45,514 bases of DNA, from positions 1-45,514 of the forward strand of contig QCWB01000003.1 in assembly GCA_013114715.1 (NCBI GenBank), written 5' to 3'. The notes below the pieces were generated by a model. The model searched no databases and was not told where the DNA came from. It was given only the letters and a program-made list of their open reading frames with translations. The position numbers and the translations under genes were made by a program. Origin of the DNA: Nitrososphaera sp. (GTDB lineage: Archaea; Thermoproteota; Nitrososphaeria; Nitrososphaerales; Nitrososphaeraceae). Of the stretch, positions 5,954 to 14,000 are shown in pieces; position 1 is the first letter of the stretch; every line of letters begins with the position of its first letter.

Positions 5954-7222
5954 ATGGCCAGTCTACTTAATGTTAATACGATTGAGATTCCTAAAGATCG
6001 GCAAAGGGCTGAGTCTGCTGATAAGCATATTAAGGAACTAGCAGATTCAATTCTTGCAAACGGACTCATTAACCCCATCACAGTTACTAAGGATCGACAG
6101 CTAGTTGCAGGCTTCTGCCGTCTTTCCGCTGTTCGCTCCCTAGCCGCTTCAGGTAAGACCTTTCTATATGATGGGCAGCAGGTTCCACCAAATCAAATTC
6201 CTGTTCTACTTGCATCTTCAGAGGAACCGCGTATCCTCTTTCGTATCGAACTTGAAGAAAATCTCCGCAGGAAAAACCTTTCCCCGGCAGAACAGGCAAG
6301 AGCGGTTGCTCGTCTTCATGCCTTCTTTGCAGAGCAGAATGTCTCCTGGACGCAAGAGCAGACAGCACAGAAGCTGGTTGAACACGAAGTTGTAGAAGAA
6401 GAAAGTACAGCGAAGAAGGATGTAAGCCGTGCTCTCCTAATTGCTGCTCATGCTGATGATGAAGATGTAAAGAAGGCTAAGACGGAAAACGAAGCTTACA
6501 AGCTTGCGAAGAAGAAGTCTGAACAGCTCTTTGCTCGAGCTCTGGGCGAGCTTCTCGAAGAGGAGGAACAAGAATATAACATCCTCTTCGAAGGTAGCTA
6601 TACAGACTTTGAGCTACCGCTCGAGACTTATGACTGTATCATTGTAGATCCGCCATATGGAATTGAAGCTCATGCCTTTGGCGAACAGACAAAAGCCCTT
6701 TCCCATACTTATAAGGATGACCAGCTGGCTGCAATAGAGGCCAAGAACTTTCTTCTTTCTGAAAAGCTTCTTGCCTCTTGCAAGTCAAAGATGCACTTAT
6801 TCTTCTTCCATGACATTCGCTTCTTCTCCCTTCTTCGCCTCCAGTTTGAGGCAGGCGGCTACTATGTTTGGCCTACTCCCGTAATCTGGGCAAAAGGAAC
6901 AGGGCATATGCCTCAACCTGATTATGGCCCACAGCGTTCCTACGAGGCCATCATCTTCGCGTCACGCGGGCGCAAGCCAGTCATTCGGCACGGCTCTGAC
7001 GTAATCTTCTGTCGTGCGGAGCCAGATAAGATTCACTCAGCGCAGAAACCCGTCGCACTCTACGAGGAACTTCTTTCCTGGTCTGTTGGTCCGGGAGATC
7101 ATGTTCTTGACTTCTGCTGTGGCTCGGGTACAATCTTCGCAGCCACAAAGGGAAAGAATATCTATACCACAGGAATTGAAATTGATAAGGAGATGTGTAA
7201 GATCGCTCGTACTCGCATGTAA
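5954..7222 (+). CDS. ParB-like domain fused to class beta DNA methyltransferase
   Basis: The product has 422 residues. Residues 1-105 form a ParB/Srx-like domain (SILANGLINPITVTKDRQLVAGFCRLSAV). Residues 205-422 form an amino-methyltransferase: motif IV is DPPYGI (232-237), then HSAQKP (361-366), and the AdoMet motif I VLDFCCGSGT comes last (384-393), the order of the beta class, which methylates N6-adenine or N4-cytosine. No restriction enzyme is next to it, so it is probably an orphan methylase that protects phage DNA or marks replication sites. ParB-methyltransferase fusions are known from phages and mobile elements. The helical linker (110-205) is very charged. Confidence 0.88.
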   Translation: MASLLNVNTIEIPKDRQRAESADKHIKELADSILANGLINPITVTKDRQLVAGFCRLSAVRSLAASGKTFLYDGQQVPPNQIPVLLASSEEPRILFRIELEENLRRKNLSPAEQARAVARLHAFFAEQNVSWTQEQTAQKLVEHEVVEEESTAKKDVSRALLIAAHADDEDVKKAKTENEAYKLAKKKSEQLFARALGELLEEEEQEYNILFEGSYTDFELPLETYDCIIVDPPYGIEAHAFGEQTKALSHTYKDDQLAAIEAKNFLLSEKLLASCKSKMHLFFFHDIRFFSLLRLQFEAGGYYVWPTPVIWAKGTGHMPQPDYGPQRSYEAIIFASRGRKPVIRHGSDVIFCRAEPDKIHSAQKPVALYEELLSWSVGPGDHVLDFCCGSGTIFAATKGKNIYTTGIEIDKEMCKIARTRM

Positions 7223-7240
7223 GAAGAAAGGTAGGAAGCT

Positions 7241-9592
7241 ATGAAAAGAGTACCTGCTTCTGGTCCACTCGATGCTCAACTCTATATCATTGGTGAAGCT
7301 CCCGGTAAGGAGGAGGAAGAGTATGGAAAGCCATTTATCGGTCAATCGGGAATGCTGCTCTCACGGATGCTTGCTTCGGTCGGACAAGACAGAAATCAGT
7401 GTAGAATCAATAACGTTGTTCAGTATCGGCCGCCTGGAAATCGTCTTGAAGCTTGGTGGCCAGACAATCAAGGTCCAAACGAGACAGTTCGGAACGGCAT
7501 TCGAGAATTACTCGCAGATCTACAAGTTGTTCGTCCGCGAGTCGCACTTCTACTCGGTCGAGCGCCCCTTCGAGCCCTCTTCGGTTACGATTCAATTATC
7601 AAGTGGCGGGGATCTCATTTAGTCTATCAAGATGGCGACCTCGAAATTAAGTGCATTCCTACTTATCATCCTGCCTACTTACTTCGGCAGCCACAGGAGC
7701 AGTATGTTACCTCTCTAGATATAGGACGGGCCTGCGCTCGAGCATCCGGTCGTGTACCCTGGCCTAATCCTCAATACGAGTTTATTCTTCGCCCCTCAGC
7801 TGAGAAGGTAATTGAAACTCTTTCCTTCCTGCAGAAGAAGGCAGATGAAGGCCCTCTCATTCTCTCTGTAGATATCGAGACACGGAATAAGCAGATTGCT
7901 TGCATCGGTATCTCCTGGTCACCCACTCAGGCTATCTGCATTCCCATTCTCTGCGTTGAACGATGGGATGGCTACTTCTCCCCAGAGGAAGAACTCGAGG
8001 TAGTCTTCTTCATTCGCCAACTTCTAACTCATGAGAATGTCTCAGTTGTCGGTCAGAATTTTCCATACGACTCCCAATACTTAATTCGGCAGTGGGGTCT
8101 CTGGTGCAAGCTTAATCTTGACACGATGACTGCTCATCATTCCCTATTCAGCTTACTGCCAAAAGGTCTTGATTTCTTATCCTCCTTCTACTTGGAAGAT
8201 CACATTTACTGGAAAGACGAGGGCAAGGACTGGAATCCCAAGTACATGAATGAGGAGCAGCTTTGGCGGTATAACTGCATCGACGCTGTCCGTACTTATG
8301 CTATAGCAGAGGAGATTAAGAAAACTCTCCTCAGTATGAACTATAAGAGAACGAAGTACGGGACGCCCTGCGAGATGCAGCACAATTTTCAGGATACCGT
8401 TCTTAAGATGATGCTTCGGGGCATCCGAGTAGATGAAGGAATTAAGAAAGATCTGGGAGAGAAGCTTCTCAAGGCGGAACAGGAGCGTATTGCCTGGCTC
8501 CAATTTATTACTTCTGGTACTGAGAAGATGGCCAACTCTCCGAAACAGCTTTGTCAGCTTTTCTATGAGGATCTCGGCATCAAGCCTGTAATGAACTACA
8601 GGGTTAGTCCACCAAGACCTACAACTAATGATGATGCTTTAGAGAAAATCAAGAAGCAAGATCCTCTTGCTGTTCCTCTCTGCGAGACTATTTCTGAAAT
8701 ACGAACCATGAAGATCTTTCATGCGGTCTGCGCTCAGCCTGTAGATCATGATGGCCGTATGCGCTGTTCCTACATCATTCCAGGAACTAGTACATATCGA
8801 CTTGCCTCAAGAGAAGATGCTTTCGGCTTTGGCACCAACTTGCAGAATGTGTCTACAGGAGCTGACTACAAGAACTTCAGCTATCCAATGCCTAATCTTC
8901 GTAAGATGTTCATAGCTGATGAAGGCAAGACCATAGGGGATTTTGACGGCGCACAGGCAGACGCTCGTGTAGTAGCTTGGGAGGCTAATGATGAACTACT
9001 TAAAGCAATCTTCAGAGACAAGTCAAGAGACCTGCACACGGAGAATGCTAAAGACATTTTCGGTGCCTGCTCGGGCAAGGGTGATCCCAGACGACAACTG
9101 GCAAAAACTGGGGTTCACGCCGCAAATTACATTGTTACTCCATCAGTCCTTGCTAGCCACCTTGGAATCACTACCCATGAAGCAGAGCAGTTTCTTGCTC
9201 GCTGGTTCAGTGCACATCCTGCGATTGCCGAATGGCATCGTCGTATTAGACTTGAAATCTCATCCAGGCGATATGTCGAAAACGCTTATGGCTATAGATG
9301 CTACTTTTTTGGACGAGTAGACGACATTATCAAGGAAGCTGTAGCATGGATACCGCAGTCTACCGTCGGAATTACTATCAATCAAGGCATCAGGAATGTT
9401 GATCTTGCCCTTCCCCATGTCGAGGCCCTTCTCCAGACTCACGATTCGGGCACATTTCAATTTCCTTTAGAAGGAAAGGAGGAGACTAGTAAGCAGATCT
9501 GTCAACTTATGGAGATAGAAATTCCCTACGAAGATCCTCTTGTTATCCCAATCGACGCTCACCTTGGGCATTCCTGGGGTGATTGCAAGTGA
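7241..9592 (+). CDS. Uracil-DNA glycosylase / DNA polymerase A fusion
   Basis: The product has 783 residues. Residues 1-165 are a family-4-type uracil-DNA glycosylase domain (GEAPGKEE at 18-25, HPAYLLR at 143-149) without the Fe-S cysteines. Residues 205-360 are a 3'-5' exonuclease: DIE at 211-213, NFPYD at 273-277, YNCID at 344-348. The polymerase follows: motif A GDFDGAQADAR (D567 and on), motif B RRQLAKTGVHAANY (617-630) and motif C THDSG, where the usual Glu of HDE is Ser. SPO1 polymerase is a known case of a glycosylase-like N-terminus. This is the phage replicase. Confidence 0.9.
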   Translation: MKRVPASGPLDAQLYIIGEAPGKEEEEYGKPFIGQSGMLLSRMLASVGQDRNQCRINNVVQYRPPGNRLEAWWPDNQGPNETVRNGIRELLADLQVVRPRVALLLGRAPLRALFGYDSIIKWRGSHLVYQDGDLEIKCIPTYHPAYLLRQPQEQYVTSLDIGRACARASGRVPWPNPQYEFILRPSAEKVIETLSFLQKKADEGPLILSVDIETRNKQIACIGISWSPTQAICIPILCVERWDGYFSPEEELEVVFFIRQLLTHENVSVVGQNFPYDSQYLIRQWGLWCKLNLDTMTAHHSLFSLLPKGLDFLSSFYLEDHIYWKDEGKDWNPKYMNEEQLWRYNCIDAVRTYAIAEEIKKTLLSMNYKRTKYGTPCEMQHNFQDTVLKMMLRGIRVDEGIKKDLGEKLLKAEQERIAWLQFITSGTEKMANSPKQLCQLFYEDLGIKPVMNYRVSPPRPTTNDDALEKIKKQDPLAVPLCETISEIRTMKIFHAVCAQPVDHDGRMRCSYIIPGTSTYRLASREDAFGFGTNLQNVSTGADYKNFSYPMPNLRKMFIADEGKTIGDFDGAQADARVVAWEANDELLKAIFRDKSRDLHTENAKDIFGACSGKGDPRRQLAKTGVHAANYIVTPSVLASHLGITTHEAEQFLARWFSAHPAIAEWHRRIRLEISSRRYVENAYGYRCYFFGRVDDIIKEAVAWIPQSTVGITINQGIRNVDLALPHVEALLQTHDSGTFQFPLEGKEETSKQICQLMEIEIPYEDPLVIPIDAHLGHSWGDCK

Positions 9593-10818
9593 GCAGGAGA
9601 CACTTCTCAGACTGGCTTCAAGCCTACCTCGAGTACACAGAATACTCGGAAGCTCCAGCGGTCTTCCACTTTTGGGCCGGTGTTCATACTATCGCAGGTG
9701 CACTAAGGAGAAAAACATGGATCGAGATGGGTTACTTCCAGTGGTATCCGAATTTCTATATAATCTTTGTAGCTCCTCCCGGAATTGTGTCGAAGTCAAC
9801 GACGCTAAGAATTGGTCAGAATCTGCTTCGCCAGCTAAAGGGTATTCACTTTGGTCCAGAGGCAATTACTTGGCAGGCATTAGTAACGCACCTTGCGGAA
9901 TCAACGGAGGGCATTCCACTAGCCAATGGTACATTTATGCCTATGTCGGCTTTGTCAATTGCCAGTGGCGAGTTTGGTACATTCTTAAATCCACACGACA
10001 GGGAAATGGTAGATATCCTCGTTGCCTTATGGGACGGTCAGACCGGTATTTTCGAGAAGAAAACGAAAACTTCTGGACACGACAAGATAGAGAACCCTTG
10101 GTTGAATATAGCTGCATGTACAACACCAGCTTGGATTCAGGGAAATTTTCCCGAGTATCTAATTGGCGGAGGTTTTACCTCCAGATGTATTTTCGTTTTT
10201 GCAAACAAGAAGCGCCGTTTTATTGCTTATCCCTCTTTGGAGATGCCGAAAGCGTTCAAGGAATTAGAGAGCAAGCTAGTCGAAGACTTGCGAGTGCTTT
10301 CTTCTCTTGTGGGCGAGTTTCATCTTACTCCTGAAGCTGTTGCTTGGGGCACGGAGTGGTATGAGAAACACTATGCTAAGACAGATAACATCTTAGCTGG
10401 CGAACGCTTTGCAGGTTATTGGGCACGGAAGCAAACTCATATGCACAAGCTTGCTATGATTCTCTCTGCAGCTCAAGGGAATGATCTTATAATCTCTGCC
10501 AAACATCTTGAAAGCGCAGAGAAGATTCTTACGGTTAACGAAAGGGATATGCCGCACGTCTTTTCTGCTATAGGTGCGGACACAGGAGCTAAGAAGTTTA
10601 GGGAGATTATGCAGATTCTTCTCTCTCATAAGATTATTAAGAAGTCTCAACTCTTTTCCCTTGTCATGGCTCATATGTCCTTTGAGGACTTTGAGAAGGC
10701 AACAAGTGCCCTCATTCAGAATGAGTTTGTCTTTCTTGAGCAGAAAGATAGTCAACTCTATCTTAGGCCAAATATGGAGAAACTTCGTGGGCAGAACACT
10801 GATGGAGCAGCTAGCTAA
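9589..10818 (+). CDS. DUF3987-like P-loop protein, helicase candidate
   Basis: From a GTG start that overlaps the polymerase stop (GTGA) the product has 409 residues. A degenerate Walker A, APPGIVSKSTT, lies at residues 62-72, preceded by the strand FYIIFVA. The start (SDWLQAYLEYTEYSEAP...FHFWAGVHTIAGAL) matches the helical N-terminus of the DUF3987 family, often found as helicase or primase-helicase partners in phage and plasmid replication modules. The C-terminal 70 residues look like a winged-helix domain (KIIKKSQLFSLVMAHMSFEDF and following). Position directly after the polymerase supports a role as replicative helicase or loader. Confidence 0.6.
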   Translation: MSRRHFSDWLQAYLEYTEYSEAPAVFHFWAGVHTIAGALRRKTWIEMGYFQWYPNFYIIFVAPPGIVSKSTTLRIGQNLLRQLKGIHFGPEAITWQALVTHLAESTEGIPLANGTFMPMSALSIASGEFGTFLNPHDREMVDILVALWDGQTGIFEKKTKTSGHDKIENPWLNIAACTTPAWIQGNFPEYLIGGGFTSRCIFVFANKKRRFIAYPSLEMPKAFKELESKLVEDLRVLSSLVGEFHLTPEAVAWGTEWYEKHYAKTDNILAGERFAGYWARKQTHMHKLAMILSAAQGNDLIISAKHLESAEKILTVNERDMPHVFSAIGADTGAKKFREIMQILLSHKIIKKSQLFSLVMAHMSFEDFEKATSALIQNEFVFLEQKDSQLYLRPNMEKLRGQNTDGAAS

Positions 10819-11038
10819 GTTCGCCGGCTACTGCTGCTCTTACAATCTTCTAATGCATAATAAGAAGGTAACTACAGCCTCCCTAGCTAGACGCCTCGGC
10901 CTAGCTAAAGGAACTGTGCAGCACTATAGGAGAGCCCTTGGGGCAGGAAAGCTGGAGAAGTGCTTTCGCTGCCCCAAGGTACTTTACGAACTTAGGCAAC
11001 TTCCGAAGGAACGGAAGACTAAGAAGAAAAAGAGTTAA
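10802..11038 (+). CDS. Small helix-turn-helix protein
   Basis: The product has 78 residues. KKVTTASLARRLGLAKGTVQHYRRAL (about 21-46) is a typical helix-turn-helix, and the end is very basic (KERKTKKKKS). It overlaps the DUF3987-like gene by 17 bases. It may be a regulator or a replication-initiation accessory. It is the last rightward gene; its TAA is followed directly by the stop codon of the leftward late operon, with no base between. Confidence 0.65.
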   Translation: MEQLAKFAGYCCSYNLLMHNKKVTTASLARRLGLAKGTVQHYRRALGAGKLEKCFRCPKVLYELRQLPKERKTKKKKS

Positions 11039-14000
11039 TTACCTTCCCTCTCCCTGCAAGCCCTCATAGGACTGTTCCAGCCTATATTGCTTTATATCTC
11101 TGGGCAGTCCTAACTTTGCTCTTTCCCTAGCCTCTATATATTTTCTAAGAGATTCTTGCAAGGAAGATGCTTCGAGTCCCAATTCAGGAAAAGGAACCTG
11201 CTTCTGGAAAATCCGAATATCCTTCTCTACTCTAGCAATAGCTTCTCTATCATTTGTATAATAGGCAAAGTTCCTTCTATTCAGAAGCTGATTTCGCCAT
11301 GTTGAGTAGTATAATGCTCCTTGCAGTTTCCATGCTTCCTTCTCCCATCCTTGTGTTACTCGAGAAGATTGAAAGCTCAAAGCCATAGCAGCCAGTTCTA
11401 CTTTAGCTACTGGATCGTGCGTTTCAAATGCTGCAATTTTGTCTCCAGCACGGGAGAAAACTCCCTCCCTTGCTGCCGCTCTCATAGTCCTACTTGCATT
11501 CCTAAAGGCGGCAGGTAGTCCTACTTCTGCCCTTGCCCAAGTATCAGGATTGTCTGCAGCTAGAGCCCCAATTAGGCTTACAATGGAAGAGCCAGAAGCA
11601 CCGCTCTCCTCCAGAAGGGAGCCAACAATCTCTGAGCCGGTCATATCCTTATTCTGTCCCAGCTTCTTAATAGTCTTCGTAAAAGGAAGAATATTTCCAA
11701 AGCCGATAGAGTTAGATACGTCTATCTTTGGAAAAGGAAAGCCCAGATTGTCTGCAACGAAGCCGAGACCAAAACTCTCACTCGTAATACCGTGCATAAC
11801 CAGTTCAGGATCAGCACCCAAAGCTCCTATTAGACGGTGCATATCCGCAGACAGCTCAGTATGAGGATCCTTCATTCCCATCCTCTGCTTATACTGAGTT
11901 AGAAGGGCATCAAGAATATCCTCAAGGTCTTCAACGAAGGGAAAACCGGAAAGTCCCGCAAGAGTTAGCAGTCCAAGCCAGAAACGGAAAGCCGCCGGAT
12001 CATTACCAAAGGCAAAGCGGTTAACCGCATTTGCTACAAACTTCATGAAGGGGAATAATGAGCCAGCACGACCTCTACTAAAGCGAGGATTATTCCATCT
12101 CGCATTCTCATTTTGCGTAGCTGAAACAGCTTGCTTAGCAAAAGAGAAAGCTACACTTTGCTGGCCAGTAGGCTCATCCCTAGAGGCACTAGACTCAAAT
12201 GCCAACTTAGCAGCTGCAATAGCTGTTATGTTTCTATTCAGTTTCTCAACCAACTGGAAAGGCACTGCGCCAGCCCAAGATATTTGATAGGCTCCTTGCT
12301 TCCAAGCTGGAAGAAAGGGATTCTGATTCTCTGAATACTCAGAAGCAGCTACCGCAGCTTCCATCATAAGGGACTGGTCAATAAAGCCTTGTGCGGTTCC
12401 CCACTCCAAGAGCTTAATCATCCTTGGATCAGCCTTTTCCGGATTATGCACAATCCTCCACAGTTCATTACTAGCCCAGGAGAGCGAATCCTGTGCTGCC
12501 TTATCTCCAAACCTAGCTGCAAGGTAGGGATAAGTTATCATCGGGATTGAAGCAAAATTCATTGCCGCACTTTTAATATTAAACCCGAGAGACCAGGTAA
12601 AGATAAAGCTGCGAAGAGCGTGCCACTCTACTTGCGGCTCTGTCATATACTCGAAGTGCTCTTTCAGGTAGCTAATTATATCAGAAATCTTATTTGCATT
12701 CTTACCCGCCTCACGGAGAATTTGTGCTCTAGTAGAAAGGTCAGTAATAGACTGTCTAATTACTGGAACATATTCCGTTCTAGCAGTATGAGAAGCATGA
12801 GAAAGAACGAAGGAATTAAATCCTCGAATTAAGTCTTCTGAGTAACCTTCAACTCCCTTCCTTTGCAGAAACCTCTGTTTGTATCCCCTAACAGGAGAGT
12901 TTTCTTCGATTAGGAAGTTTAGTACATCTGTTTGATCCTTTGTCAGAGCAGGCAACTTATCCTTCAAAGCCCGCAAGTAGAAGGCAGGCATTCCCTGTAA
13001 GTCTCTGAATTCATCAATAAACTTAGAAGTAAAGACTTTCGCTGTTGCACCAAAAGTAGCCCGATACTTATTCTCAGCTAACTTCTGCCCAAGCCTTGTC
13101 TCACGAGCAGTAAATGCAATTATCTTACCTTTATCATCATATACGCCAGTTGTCCAGTTTCCATAGCGCATGTGAGGAAAGTACGGCTTTGCTAACATGA
13201 GAGCAAAATCTTTCTCAAGCTCTGCCAACTTCGTGTGCAACTCTAAAGGCTTTTCCGCATAGGTTTCTTTCAAGAGAGCTATCGTACTATTCTTCGCTTC
13301 TAACAAAGAATCAGTAAAGACTTTTCGAATCTGCTTGTAAACTTTTACAGTTTCTTCTGTAATACCTCTATGCTTAAGTTCTACAGCATCATAAAAGATT
13401 CCGTGAAAGTCCTCATCAAAGATCCAATGGGAAAGCTTTTGCCTCTGTGCTTTCGGCAAATCCTTAATCTGCCTAGTAATTTCATCTCCACGGCGAACTA
13501 AGCCAACGCGACGAGCGTGCCAGCGTTCCATACCGCTAACATAGTCTGCGATTTCTGTAATATCTGGATTAATATCCCTCAAGTTAAGTAGGCCAAAGGT
13601 ATTCTTAATCCACCAGTTAAAGCGAACCTTAGCTTCTAAGAATTTATCCAAACTCTCCATATCCCAAAACGCATCTGGGTCCTGAGTATTAAGGATCATG
13701 TTCCTTAACGTCTTATACTTAGTTACCTCTTTCTCGGCATTTTCAGCTATCCAAAGCTTGTTTCTTCCCTCAAACGTAAGGAAGTCCATGTACTTCGTAA
13801 AGCTGTTAATAGAACCAAAGAAGGAAGGTTCGGAAGACAGTGCCCTTATCCCACTAAAGATCTTCTTCATGTCCGCCAGAACATCCTGAGAGAACTTAAA
13901 AAGAGTCTCATCAAACTGGATATTACCTTCTACTATACCAGTAGCAAAGAATTCAGCCATGAACTCAGAAGGACTTGCATAATACCTTAAATCCCCCGCC

